A DNA stretch of 27,974 bases, from the NCBI GenBank assembly GCA_014377915.1, contig JACMOT010000472.1:1-27974 (forward strand). Reading direction: 5' to 3'. This document shows positions 1 through 7,788 of this stretch, one piece after another. The position numbers and the translations under genes were made by a program. Source of the stretch: Tardiphaga sp. Its GTDB lineage: Bacteria > Pseudomonadota > Alphaproteobacteria > Rhizobiales > Xanthobacteraceae. Under the pieces are notes generated by a model. That model had not been told where the DNA came from. It made no database searches and saw only the letters and a program-made list of their open reading frames with translations. The stretch's first letter is position 1, and each line of letters begins with the position of its first letter.

Positions 1-1137
1 CCGCAGCGTACCGTGGTTGGGAATCCCGACCACGTCGCCGGCGAAGGCCTCGTGGGCCAGCGCGCGGTCCTGCGCGAAGAAGAATTGCGGGCTCGACAGC
101 GACATGTTCTTGCCGGTGCGCACCAGCTTGGCCTTCATGCCCCGTGTCAGCTTGCCGGAACACAGCCGCGCAAACGCGATACGGTCGCGGTGGTTGGGGT
201 CCATGTTGGCCTGGATCTTGAACACGAAGGCGCTCATCCGCGGCTCGTCAGCCTCGACCCGGCGCAGGTCGGAATCCTGTGCGCGCGGCGGCGGCGCGAA
301 CTGGCCGAGCCCCTGCAGCAGGTCGCCGACGCCGAAATTGCGCAGCGCGCTGCCGAAATACACCGGCGTCATGTGGCCTTCGCGAAACGCGGCGAGGACG
401 AACGGCTTGCTGGCTTCCTTGACCAGCGCCAGCTCCTCGAGCGTCTCGGAGACGTCGAGATTCGGATGCCGCGCGGCAAGGTCGGCGACCTCGATCTGCT
501 CGGCCGCGCCGGTCTTGGCGCCGCCGCCCTCGAGCAGGCGGATGCCGCCAGTATGAATGTCATAGGTGCCGAGAAAGTCGCGACCACGGCCGACTGGCCA
601 GGTCATCGGCGTGGTGTCGAGCGCCAGCGTCTTCTCGATCTCGTCGAGCAGATCGAAAGTGTCGCGGCTCTCGCGGTCCATCTTGTTGATGAAGGTGATG
701 ATCGGGATGTCGCGCAGACGGCAGACCTCGATCAGCTTCAGCGTCCGCGCCTCGATGCCCTTGGCGGCATCGATCACCATGACCGCGGAATCGACGGCGG
801 TCAGCGTTCGATAGGTGTCTTCCGAAAAGTCCTCATGGCCCGGCGTGTCCAGGAGGTTGAACACCAGATCCTGGAATTCGAAGGGCATCACCGAGGTGAC
901 CACCGAGATGCCGCGGTCGCGCTCGATCTTCATCCAGTCCGAACGCGTGCTGCGGCGCTCGCCCTTGGCGCGCACCTGGCCGGCGAGGTTGATGGCGCCG
1001 CCGAACAGCAGCAGCTTTTCGGTCAGCGTGGTCTTGCCGGCGTCGGGATGAGAGATGATCGCGAAGGTGCGGCGGCGCGCCACTTCGGCGGCAAACGGAT
1101 GCGCGGCGGATTCGGTGGGGAGGTCAATGTCGGACAT
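1..1137 (-). CDS. prfC: Peptide chain release factor 3 (5' part, truncated by window edge)
   Basis: GTPase of the translation apparatus that helps remove RF1/RF2 from the ribosome after termination. The reading frame is open from the ATG at 1137 (protein begins MSDIDLPTES) to base 1, giving 379 codons of a family whose usual length is about 530, so the C-terminal third lies outside the window. Visible translational GTPase motifs: P-loop SHPDAGKTT near residue 28, the switch region around RGISVVTSVM, DTPGHEDFSEDTYR (G3) and NKMD (G4). The phrase PGHEDFSEDTYRTL followed by AVMVIDAAKGIE is typical of RF3 rather than EF-G. It is divergent from gdx, with 158 bases between the start codons. Identity is secure from the motifs; only the missing end limits the call. 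Confidence 0.95.
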   Translation of the reverse strand, partial: MSDIDLPTESAAHPFAAEVARRRTFAIISHPDAGKTTLTEKLLLFGGAINLAGQVRAKGERRSTRSDWMKIERDRGISVVTSVMPFEFQDLVFNLLDTPGHEDFSEDTYRTLTAVDSAVMVIDAAKGIEARTLKLIEVCRLRDIPIITFINKMDRESRDTFDLLDEIEKTLALDTTPMTWPVGRGRDFLGTYDIHTGGIRLLEGGGAKTGAAEQIEVADLAARHPNLDVSETLEELALVKEASKPFVLAAFREGHMTPVYFGSALRNFGVGDLLQGLGQFAPPPRAQDSDLRRVEADEPRMSAFVFKIQANMDPNHRDRIAFARLCSGKLTRGMKAKLVRTGKNMSLSSPQFFFAQDRALAHEAFAGDVVGIPNHGTLR

Positions 1138-1233
1138 CAGGTGCCTGTGGCAGGGAAACCGGGCGCAATCAAGGGATTTTGCGAGCAAATGCCGCAGTTG
1201 CGGGACTCGCTTGGCAGCCTCATATAGAGCTGT

Positions 1234-1290
1234 GAGGACGACCTCCAGTCCATTCACTCTCCGCAGGGACGGCCCTGCCCGCTCAGGAGG
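1234..1290 (+). promoter_or_regulatory. Guanidine-II (mini-ykkC) riboswitch controlling gdx
   Basis: Two small hairpins with ACGR tetraloops sit in the gdx leader. Hairpin 1 is GAGG-ACGA-CCTC (1234-1245). Hairpin 2 is GCAGGG-ACGG-CCCTGC (1263-1278). The linker is 17 bases. This is the defining architecture of the guanidine-II class, in which guanidinium binds the two ACGR loops. The ribosome binding site AGGAGG (1285-1290) follows directly, five bases before the ATG. The 3' arm of hairpin 1 plus one base (CCTCC, 1242-1246) is exactly complementary to GGAGG at 1286-1290. Ligand-stabilised hairpin 1 would therefore release the ribosome binding site, an ON switch acting on translation. A weak promoter can be drawn (TTGCGG 1198-1203, TATAGA 1223-1228, spacer 19), which would start transcription just before hairpin 1. 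Class assignment comes from sequence pattern and target gene; it was not scored with a covariance model. Confidence 0.9.
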
Positions 1291-1295
1291 CCGTC

Positions 1296-1610
1296 ATGGC
1301 TTGGCTATTGTTGTTCATCGCAGGTCTGCTTGAAATCGGCTGGGCCATCGGGCTGAAATATACCGAAGGCTTTACCAGGCTGGTTCCGTCGATCCTGACC
1401 CTGACCAGCATGACCGCGTCGGTCGGCATGCTGGCGCTGGCGCTGAAGACCCTGCCGATGGGCACCGCCTATGCGGTGTGGACCGGGATCGGCGCCGTCG
1501 GCACCGCGATTCTCGGCATTATCCTGTTCGGCGACCCCTCGACCCTGCCCCGCATCGCTTGCATCGGGTTGATCGTGGCGGGGATCGTGGGACTGAAGCT
1601 GGTGAGCTGA
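1296..1610 (+). CDS. gdx: Guanidinium exporter, small multidrug resistance family
   Basis: Inner-membrane antiporter of the SMR family (formerly SugE) that exports guanidinium in exchange for protons. The 104-residue length and four hydrophobic segments (about 2-21, 30-50, 58-80 and 85-102) fit the family. The essential membrane glutamate is present as Glu13 in [14 protein letters not shown], and the [14 protein letters not shown] motif of helix 3 is intact. Gdx/SugE is favoured over EmrE/QacE by this motif set and by the guanidine-II riboswitch directly upstream, which ties the gene to guanidinium. The start is fixed by AGGAGG at 1285-1290. It converges on pit, with a palindromic repeat in the gap. 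Confidence 0.93.
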   Translation: MAWLLLFIAGLLEIGWAIGLKYTEGFTRLVPSILTLTSMTASVGMLALALKTLPMGTAYAVWTGIGAVGTAILGIILFGDPSTLPRIACIGLIVAGIVGLKLVS

Positions 1611-1616
1611 GTACTT

Positions 1617-1738
1617 GCCCCAGACGCGATGCAATGCGCAGCGTTGCGTCGCAGAGCCGGGGCCGTCCCAAGCGACGGCGTTCGCGACGGTCCCGGCTCT
1701 GCGAAGCGGCATAAGGATGCCGCATCGCGTCCGGGACA
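1617..1738. repeat. Nested palindromic repeat, GCGTCCGGGACA family, copy 1
   Basis: Fills the gap between the convergent gdx and pit genes. Inner arms CGCAGAGCCGGG (1650-1661) and CCCGGCTCTGCG (1692-1703) are a perfect 12-bp inverted repeat. Outer arms at 1619-1632 and 1722-1735 pair at 13 of 14 positions. The right end GCGTCCGGGACA (1727-1738) recurs at 5857-5868 and 16475-16486. It could fold as a long hairpin in transcripts from either side and may act as a bidirectional terminator; that role is inference. Confidence 0.85.
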
Positions 1739-1743
1739 AGCGC

Positions 1744-2757
1744 TCAGAACCTGATGTGCAGCAGCGTGACCGCCCAGTACGACAATGCGGCGACGATCGC
1801 CGAGGCCGGGATCGTGATCACCCACGCGTAGACGATCGAGTTGGCGACGTTCCAGCGCACGGCGGAAACGCGCCGCGCGGCGCCGACGCCGACGATGGCA
1901 CCGGTAATGGTATGGGTGGTGGAGACGGGAACGCCGAGGAACGTCGCGGCGAACAACGTCGCCGCGCCGCCGGTCTCGGCGCAGAAGCCCTGCATCGGCG
2001 TCAGTTTGGTGATGCGCAGCCCCATGGTGCGGACGATGCGCCAGCCGCCCATCAGGGTACCCAGCGCCATCGAGGCCTGGCACGACAGCACCACCCAGAA
2101 CGGCACTGAAAATTCGGTGCCGAGATAGCCCTGCGAATATAGCAGCACCGCGATGATCCCCATCGTCTTCTGCGCGTCATTACCGCCATGACCGAGCGAA
2201 TACAGCGACGCCGAGACGAATTGCAGGATGCGGAAGGCGCGGTCGACCGCGAACGGCGTCGAGCGCACCGAGGCCCAGGACACGATCGCGGTCAGCAGCA
2301 GCGCCAGCAGGAAGCCGATCACCGGCGATAGCACGATCGCCACCAGCGCCATCGACAGGCCCTTCCATTCGGCGGCGGCGAAGCCGGCCTTGGCGAGGCC
2401 GGCGCCGAGCAGGCCGCCGATCAGCGCATGCGAGGAACTCGACGGAATCCCGAGCCCCCAGGTGATCACGTTCCAGACGATCGCGCCCATCAGCGCGCCG
2501 AAGATCACCGGGGCGTCGATCAGATTCGGATCGATGATGCCGGTGCCGATGGTGTTGGCGACGTGCAGCCCGAACACGCCGAACGCCACGAAATTGAAGA
2601 ACGCCGCCCCCAGCACCGCGTATTGCGGGCGCAGCACGCGGGTCGAGACGATGGTGGCAATCGAATTGGCGGCGTCGTGCAAGCCGTTGAGAAAATCGAA
2701 CAGCAGCGCGATGCCGACAAGGCCGATCAGCACCGGAAGAGCGAGCGTGGCGTCCAC
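1744..2757 (-). CDS. pit: PiT-family inorganic phosphate transporter
   Basis: Low-affinity phosphate permease of the inner membrane, driven by an ion gradient. The 337-residue protein is hydrophobic throughout. It carries the duplicated PiT signature, seen as FDFLNGLHDAANSIATIV near residue 20-37 and SLGHGGNDAQKTMG in the middle, plus the third block PVSTTHTITGAIVG near the C-terminus. The length suits the shorter bacterial Pit proteins. The start at 2757 gives MDATLALPVLIG, placing the first signature at the usual distance from the N-terminus. It lies 14 bases downstream of the DUF47 gene in the same direction, the orfA-pit arrangement described in rhizobia, so the two are almost certainly cotranscribed. 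Confidence 0.93.
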   Translation of the reverse strand: MDATLALPVLIGLVGIALLFDFLNGLHDAANSIATIVSTRVLRPQYAVLGAAFFNFVAFGVFGLHVANTIGTGIIDPNLIDAPVIFGALMGAIVWNVITWGLGIPSSSSHALIGGLLGAGLAKAGFAAAEWKGLSMALVAIVLSPVIGFLLALLLTAIVSWASVRSTPFAVDRAFRILQFVSASLYSLGHGGNDAQKTMGIIAVLLYSQGYLGTEFSVPFWVVLSCQASMALGTLMGGWRIVRTMGLRITKLTPMQGFCAETGGAATLFAATFLGVPVSTTHTITGAIVGVGAARRVSAVRWNVANSIVYAWVITIPASAIVAALSYWAVTLLHIRF

Positions 2758-2771
2758 TGTGCGGCCCCGCC

Positions 2772-3416
2772 CTAGACTTGTTCGATAACGATGCTGTTGA
2801 TCTCGTTCGCCACGTCGTCGAAGCGGTCAGCGACCTTCTCGAGGTGCTTGTAGATTTCGGCGCCGACGATGAAGTCCATGGTGTTAGCTTCGCGGTGCTT
2901 GAGGAACAGTTCCTTCAGCCCGATGTCATGCAGATCGTCGACGCGGCCCTCGAGCTTGCCGACTTCCTCGGTGATCGCGATGAGCAGACCGACATTGTCG
3001 CCGATGTTCTTCATCAGCGGCAGCGCGCGACCGACCAGATTGGCGCATTCGACCAGCAGCGTGCCGATCTCGCGCATCGGCGGCTCGAAGGATCGCACCT
3101 CGAACAGGATCACGGCCTTGGCGGTCTGCTGCATCTGGTCGATGGCGTCGTCGAGCGCGGTGATCAGGTTCTTGATGTCGACGCGGTCGAACGGCGTGAT
3201 GAAGGTCCGGCGCACGGCGGTCAGCACCTCGCGGGTGATGGCGTCGGCATCATTCTCGAACTGGTTGACGCGCTGGCAATAGACCGTGGTCTCGTCGCCG
3301 CCGCGCAGCATGCCCCGCAGCGCCTCCGCGCCCTTTACTACCACCACGGAATGGCGGGCGAACAGGTCGAAGAACCGCTCTTCGCGCGGCAAGAACGACC
3401 GAAACCAGCGCAGCAT
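2772..3416 (-). CDS. DUF47 / PhoU-like protein paired with Pit
   Basis: Soluble helical protein of 214 residues belonging to the DUF47 (PhoU-related, TIGR00153-like) family, which is encoded beside pit genes and thought to regulate the transporter. N-terminus MLRWFRSFLPREERFFDLFARHS is typical, followed by acidic, metal-ligand-rich PhoU-like helices (NQFENDADAITREV, ALDDAIDQMQQTAKAV, EGRVDDLHDIGLKE). No signal peptide or membrane segment is seen, so it should act in the cytoplasm next to Pit. It is the first gene of the pair. A PHO-box-like sequence lies in the upstream gap. Family assignment is firm; the regulatory role is known only by family. Confidence 0.9.
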   Translation of the reverse strand: MLRWFRSFLPREERFFDLFARHSVVVVKGAEALRGMLRGGDETTVYCQRVNQFENDADAITREVLTAVRRTFITPFDRVDIKNLITALDDAIDQMQQTAKAVILFEVRSFEPPMREIGTLLVECANLVGRALPLMKNIGDNVGLLIAITEEVGKLEGRVDDLHDIGLKELFLKHREANTMDFIVGAEIYKHLEKVADRFDDVANEINSIVIEQV

Positions 3417-3730
3417 GTGAGATCCACTTTGCTTGAAATTCCCGCAGGATTACGCACAAGCGCACGGGACCCTGTCACATGTTCGTCATAAAGCATTTTG
3501 CCTGCGAGGGAGCAAATGCCGGTGGTCGTCCACCGGTTTGTCGAGAACACAGAACCGGATATCGGGCGGTAACCCGGCCGCAGGCGTAACGGTTCGCTTC
3601 CACATGACGGGGATAAAACATCGATCGAAAAAAACGAAAATAAACAGTTGCGCGGACCACGATGCCGTTACGATTTGATTCAGAACTCCCCGCCTAGAAG
3701 CGCGCAGAGCGTGCCAAGGGATCCGTGAAA
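3417..3730. promoter_or_regulatory. Divergent intergenic region with a PHO-box-like direct repeat
   Basis: This 314-base gap separates the DUF47-pit operon (minus) from the chemoreceptor (plus) and must hold both promoters. At 3472-3489 it contains CTGTCAC, a four-base spacer, then TCGTCAT. This resembles the 7-4-7 PhoB box built on CTGTCAT repeats, with mismatches mostly in the second half. Its orientation is plus, so it would not be a standard activating box for pit, but PhoB can repress rhizobial orfA-pit. An A-rich tract occurs at about 3628-3650. No convincing gene was found here. Confidence 0.4.
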
Positions 3731-5725
3731 ATGTTCGAATTGCGCCATCGCCGTTTCATTCGCTGGATCGTCGCTCATTCACGAATGCGGATCGGGCTGC
3801 GATTGCAGATCGCGCTGCTGGCGATCGCCGGCGTCGGGCTGACCGGCGCGATCTGTCTGGCCGGACTGCATCTGGAATCCGAAGCGCAGCGCCGGGCCGA
3901 TGACAGCGTGACGTTGCGCGCCCACGTCACCGGCCTGTCCGACAACTACTCAGAGGCCGGGCAGATCGGCGCCGACTTTCTTCGCAAACCCGCCGAGAAG
4001 TGGGTCGAGCGACATCAGCAGGTGCTGGAACAGGCGGTCACCCATCTGGCCGCCACCGAGAAACTGATCGAGGCGCTGGAGACCGGCGCACCGCAGCCGA
4101 TTGCCGCGCTGCGATCCGGAATGAATCTATACGCCACCCGTTTTCACAACATCATGGCGGCGCAGCGGGTGATCGGCTTCAGCGACAAGGAGGGCCTGCA
4201 AGGAAAAATGGGGGCCGCCGCGCGTCAACTGGAGCAGAAGCTGGCCGAGGTCGATCAGCCGCGCCTGACCGCGCTATCGCTGTCGATGCGGGTCAACGAA
4301 AAGGATTTTGCGCTGCGTGGCACCGACCTGTTTGGCGACCGGTTGCGCGAGCGGGTCAGCGATTTCGAGGCGGCGCTGAAATCATCCGGGCTGAGCGCGC
4401 CACAGCAGACCGAACTCGGCACCCTGGTCCGATCCTACGAGGCCGCCTTCATGGCCTATTGGGCCAGCCAGAGTTCGCTCCTGGAGGAAGCCGAGGATTT
4501 TGCCAGCGTGTTCGAACGAACCCGCCCGCCTCTTCTCGAACTCGGCACCTTCGCCGCCGATCGCTATATCGCGGCCGCGCGACATGCCGGGGAAACCCGC
4601 GACTTCCTGACGCGCGCGATCAGCATCGCCATTCTCGTCATTGGCCTGCTCGCACTGTTTTTCGGACAGCGCATTGCCAGCTCGATTTCGCGCATGACCC
4701 ACGCCATGCAGCAACTCGCGGACGGCCAGTTCGATGTCGTGCTGCCGGGGCTCGGTCGCCGCGACGAGATCGGCGAGATGGCTCGCGCGGTCGAGGCCTT
4801 CAAGATCACGGCCGACGAGCGCGCCAACGCCGAGGCTGACAGCAAGCTGCGGCAGGAACAGATCGCCCGTGATCACCGCAAGGTCGAGATGCGCCGGATT
4901 GCCGACGCGTTCGAAAGCGCGGTCGGCGAAATCATCAACACGGTGTCGGCGGCCTCGACCGAGCTCGAAGCCACGGCGATAACCCTGAAGGCCACCGCGC
5001 AGCTCACCGAGGACCTGTCGCATCGCGCCACCTCGGCGGCGGAAGAAGCCTCCTTCGGCGTGCAGTCGGTCGCCGCGGCGGCTGGCGAGATGTCGATTTC
5101 GGTCAGCGAAATGGGCCGCCGGATGTCGGAATCGGCCGAGATTTCCGGTGAGGCGGTGCGCCAGGCACAGGACACCGACGCCAAGGTCATGGCCCTGTCG
5201 CTGGCCGCGACCAGGATTGGAAATGTCGTCGACCTGATCGCCAAGATCGCCAGCCAGACCAATTTGCTGGCGCTGAACGCGACCATCGAGGCCGCGCGCG
5301 CCGGCGCCTCCGGCAGGGGCTTCGCGGTGGTCGCCCAGGAGGTCAAGCTGCTCGCGGCACAGACCGCCACCGCGACCAACGATATCCGGCATCAGATCGG
5401 CGGCATGCAGGCAGCCACCGATGTTTCAGTATCAGCCATCCAGGCGATCGGCTCGACCATCGACCGGCTGTCATCCATTGCCAGCACCGGCTCCGACACG
5501 GTCGAGCGGCAGCAGACCGTGACCAGGGAGATCGCCCGCAACGTCGAGCGGGCCTCCTCCGGGTCAAGCGAGGTCACCAGCAAGATCCTCGAAATGACCC
5601 GCGGAGCAAGCGAGACCGGCTCGGCCTCCTCGCAGGTCCTGCAATCGGCGCAGCAGCTATCCGGCGAGAGCAACAGGCTCAAGAGCGAGGTGGAGAAATT
5701 TCTTGCGACGGTCCGGGCGGCGTAG
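3731..5725 (+). CDS. Methyl-accepting chemotaxis protein
   Basis: Membrane chemoreceptor that would signal through CheA/CheW. Layout by residue: membrane segment about 22-44, a roughly 250-residue helical periplasmic sensor region, second membrane segment about 289-310, HAMP linker about 311-363, and a cytoplasmic signalling domain to the C-terminus. The highly conserved hairpin tip is present ([19 protein letters not shown] then [15 protein letters not shown]). No CheR/CheB-docking pentapeptide is seen at the C-terminus. The ATG at 3731 is preferred because AAGGGA (3716-3721) lies nine bases upstream; an in-frame GTG at 3725 is the alternative and would add two residues. The ligand cannot be read from sequence. 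It is a single gene, not in a che cluster. Confidence 0.92.
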   Translation: MFELRHRRFIRWIVAHSRMRIGLRLQIALLAIAGVGLTGAICLAGLHLESEAQRRADDSVTLRAHVTGLSDNYSEAGQIGADFLRKPAEKWVERHQQVLEQAVTHLAATEKLIEALETGAPQPIAALRSGMNLYATRFHNIMAAQRVIGFSDKEGLQGKMGAAARQLEQKLAEVDQPRLTALSLSMRVNEKDFALRGTDLFGDRLRERVSDFEAALKSSGLSAPQQTELGTLVRSYEAAFMAYWASQSSLLEEAEDFASVFERTRPPLLELGTFAADRYIAAARHAGETRDFLTRAISIAILVIGLLALFFGQRIASSISRMTHAMQQLADGQFDVVLPGLGRRDEIGEMARAVEAFKITADERANAEADSKLRQEQIARDHRKVEMRRIADAFESAVGEIINTVSAASTELEATAITLKATAQLTEDLSHRATSAAEEASFGVQSVAAAAGEMSISVSEMGRRMSESAEISGEAVRQAQDTDAKVMALSLAATRIGNVVDLIAKIASQTNLLALNATIEAARAGASGRGFAVVAQEVKLLAAQTATATNDIRHQIGGMQAATDVSVSAIQAIGSTIDRLSSIASTGSDTVERQQTVTREIARNVERASSGSSEVTSKILEMTRGASETGSASSQVLQSAQQLSGESNRLKSEVEKFLATVRAA

Positions 5726-5735
5726 CCGAGAGACC

Positions 5736-5868
5736 TGCCCCGGACGCAAGCGCAATGCGCCGCACAGCGGCGTGATGCGCCGCTGAACCGGGGACGCAGC
5801 AAACGCCAGCGTTCGGGATGGTCCCGGCTCCGCGGAGCGGCAAGCCGTGACGCATCGCGTCCGGGACA
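5736..5868. repeat. Palindromic repeat, GCGTCCGGGACA family, copy 2
   Basis: Occupies the gap between the convergent chemoreceptor and livM genes. Outer arms CCCGGACGC (5739-5747) and GCGTCCGGG (5857-5865) are a perfect 9-bp inverted repeat. The interior GGTCCCGGCTC block (5820-5830) matches the corresponding block of copy 1 (1689-1699), and the right end GCGTCCGGGACA is identical. As at copy 1, it lies at the 3' ends of two facing genes. Confidence 0.82.
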
Positions 5869-5875
5869 ACAGAGC

Positions 5876-6844
5876 CTACAGCGAGCGCTTGAAGAAATGC
5901 GCGATCTCGCCGACCACGCCGCGGCGGAAGGTCAGCACGCAGACCACGAAGATCACGCCCTGGATCACCGTCACCCACTGGCCGAAGCCGGCCAGATATT
6001 GCTGCATGGCGATGATGACGAAGGCGCCGACCACCGGGCCGTACAGCGTGCCGAGGCCGCCGACCAGCGTGATCAACACGATCTCGCCGGACATCGTCCA
6101 GTGCACGTCGGTGAGCGAGGCGTTCTGCGCCACGAACACTTTCAGCGAGCCGGCAAACCCGGCCAGCGTGCCGGACAGGATAAAGGCCAGCAGCTTGTAC
6201 TGGTCGGTCTTGTAGCCCAGCGAGATGGCGCGGGGTTCGTTCTCGCGGATCGCCTTCAGCACCTCACCGAACGGCGAATTGATGGTGCGGTAGATCAACA
6301 GGAAGCCGAGCAGGAAGCCGGCCAGGATGACATAATACAGCGTGATCGGCTTCGACAGGTCGAACAGGCCGAACAGGAAGCCCTGCGGAATACCCTGGAT
6401 GCCGTCCTCACCATGGGTGAACGGGGTCTGCAGATAGACGAAGTACAATAGCTGAGACAGCGCCAGGGTGATCATCGCGAAATAGATGCCCTGGCGACGG
6501 ATCGCGATCAGGCCGGTAATCACGCCGAGCGCGGCGGCGCCGAGCGTGCCGACCAGGATACCGAGTTCCGGCGACAGTCCCCATACTTTCAGCGCATGCG
6601 CGGTGAAATAGCCGGCGCTGCCGAGAAACATTGCATGGCCGAACGACAGCAATCCGCCATAGCCGATCAGCAGGTTGAAGGCGCAGGCCAGCAGCGCGAA
6701 GCACAGCGCCTGCATGACGAAGAACGGATATACCCCGGTCAGTGGCACGACCAGCAGCAGCCCGGTCATGATGACAAAGGCGATCATGGCGTCGTTGATG
6801 CGCCGGCGCGGCTGCGGGACGGCGTTTTCGGTAATCGTCGTCAT
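5876..6844 (-). CDS. livM: Branched-chain amino acid type ABC transporter permease LivM
   Basis: Second inner-membrane permease of a LIV-type ABC importer, 322 residues. Hydrophobic segments run through the protein. LivM hallmarks are visible: ALCFALLACAFNLLIGYGGLLSFGHAMF near residue 46-73, the cytoplasmic ATPase-coupling stretch GEVLKAIRENEPRAISLGY, and SGTLAGFAGSLKVF. The C-terminal GGLGTLYGPVVGAF block is also typical. The start at 6844 is one base past the livH stop codon (6846-6848), indicating translational coupling. It is the last gene of the five-gene operon and is followed by a palindromic repeat that probably ends the transcript. The transported ligand is not evident from the permease. 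Confidence 0.93.
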   Translation of the reverse strand: MTTITENAVPQPRRRINDAMIAFVIMTGLLLVVPLTGVYPFFVMQALCFALLACAFNLLIGYGGLLSFGHAMFLGSAGYFTAHALKVWGLSPELGILVGTLGAAALGVITGLIAIRRQGIYFAMITLALSQLLYFVYLQTPFTHGEDGIQGIPQGFLFGLFDLSKPITLYYVILAGFLLGFLLIYRTINSPFGEVLKAIRENEPRAISLGYKTDQYKLLAFILSGTLAGFAGSLKVFVAQNASLTDVHWTMSGEIVLITLVGGLGTLYGPVVGAFVIIAMQQYLAGFGQWVTVIQGVIFVVCVLTFRRGVVGEIAHFFKRSL

Positions 6845-6845
6845 A

Positions 6846-7721
6846 TCAGGCAGCCCGTCCCGTCAGTCCCGAAGGTTTCACCAGCAGCACCAGCACCATC
6901 AGAACGAACACGACGGTGTTGGAGGCCTCGGGGTAAAAATACTTGGTCAGGCCCTCGACGATGCCGAGCGCGAAACCGGTGATGATCGAGCCCATGATCG
7001 AACCCATGCCGCCGATCACGACGACGGCGAACACCACGATGATCAGGTCGGCGCCCATCAGCGGGCGCACCTGGTTGATCGGTGCCGACAGCACGCCGGC
7101 GAGCGCGGCGAGACCGACGCCGAGCCCGTAGGTCAGCGTGATCATGCGCGGCACATTGATGCCGAAGGCGCGGACCAGCGTCGGGTTCTCGGTCGCGGCG
7201 CGCAGATTGGCGCCAAGCCTCGTGCGCTCGATCAGGTACCAAGTGGCGATACAGATCACGAGCGAGAAGATCACCACCCAGCCGCGGTAGATCGGCAGGA
7301 ACATGAAGCCGAGATTCATGCCGCCCTTCAGCGCGTCAGGGATTGCATAGGGCAGACCCGAGGAGCCGAAATAGTTCTGGAACACGCCCTGAATGATCAG
7401 CGCCAGGCCGAAGGTCAGCAGCAGGCCGTAGAGATGATCGAGGCTGGCGATCCATTGCAGCATGGTGCGTTCGAGGATCATGCCGAACACGCCGACCATC
7501 AGCGGCGCCAGGATCAGCGCCGGCCAGTAGCCGATGTTGAAGACGTTGAGCAGGAAATAGGCCGCGAAGGCGCCCATCATGTAGACGGCGCCATGGGCGA
7601 AATTGATGATGTTGAGCATGCCGAAAATCACGGCGAGGCCGAGGCTCAGCAATGCGTAGAACGAGCCGTTGATAAGCCCGACCAGCAATTGGGCGAACAG
7701 GGCCTGCAGATTGATCGACAT
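6846..7721 (-). CDS. livH: Branched-chain amino acid type ABC transporter permease LivH
   Basis: First inner-membrane permease of the LIV-type importer. From the ATG at 7721 (MSINLQALFAQLLVGLINGS) the protein has 291 residues, the normal LivH length. Upstream in-frame codons to 7775 would add 18 arginine-rich residues that look unlike a LivH N-terminus and overlap the hairpin after livK, so the shorter form is chosen. Family motifs include LSLGLAVIFGMLNIINFAHGA, ERTRLGANLRAATENPTLVRAFGIN (the ATPase-coupling loop) and VVIGGMGSIMGSIITGFALG. It lies 67 bases downstream of livK and is coupled to livM. Confidence 0.93.
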   Translation of the reverse strand: MSINLQALFAQLLVGLINGSFYALLSLGLAVIFGMLNIINFAHGAVYMMGAFAAYFLLNVFNIGYWPALILAPLMVGVFGMILERTMLQWIASLDHLYGLLLTFGLALIIQGVFQNYFGSSGLPYAIPDALKGGMNLGFMFLPIYRGWVVIFSLVICIATWYLIERTRLGANLRAATENPTLVRAFGINVPRMITLTYGLGVGLAALAGVLSAPINQVRPLMGADLIIVVFAVVVIGGMGSIMGSIITGFALGIVEGLTKYFYPEASNTVVFVLMVLVLLVKPSGLTGRAA

Positions 7722-7754
7722 GGATTTCTCGGTCTGTGGCGTCAGGAACAAGGC

Positions 7755-7781
7755 AGCCCGGCGGCGCGCGGCCACCGGGCT
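7755..7781 (-). terminator. Intercistronic hairpin after livK
   Basis: On the minus strand, AGCCCGGTGGC (7781-7771) pairs with GCCGCCGGGCT (7765-7755) over 11 bp with one G-U pair and a five-base loop, beginning seven bases after the livK stop codon. No T-run follows. Such hairpins between a binding-protein gene and its permease genes commonly act as partial terminators or protect the upstream mRNA, so that the binding protein is made in excess. That role is inferred here. Confidence 0.65.
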
Positions 7782-7788
7782 CCGGACA

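Noticed and set aside
13..1227. Long plus-strand open frame of about 404 codons
   Set aside because: It lies antisense to prfC, whose minus-strand protein carries all GTPase motifs; the plus-strand product is histidine/arginine-rich with no family features, as expected for a GC-rich shadow frame.
3433..3678. Plus-strand frame of 81 codons in the DUF47/chemoreceptor gap
   Set aside because: No ribosome binding site, no family resemblance, and it overlaps the regulatory gap and the PHO-like box.
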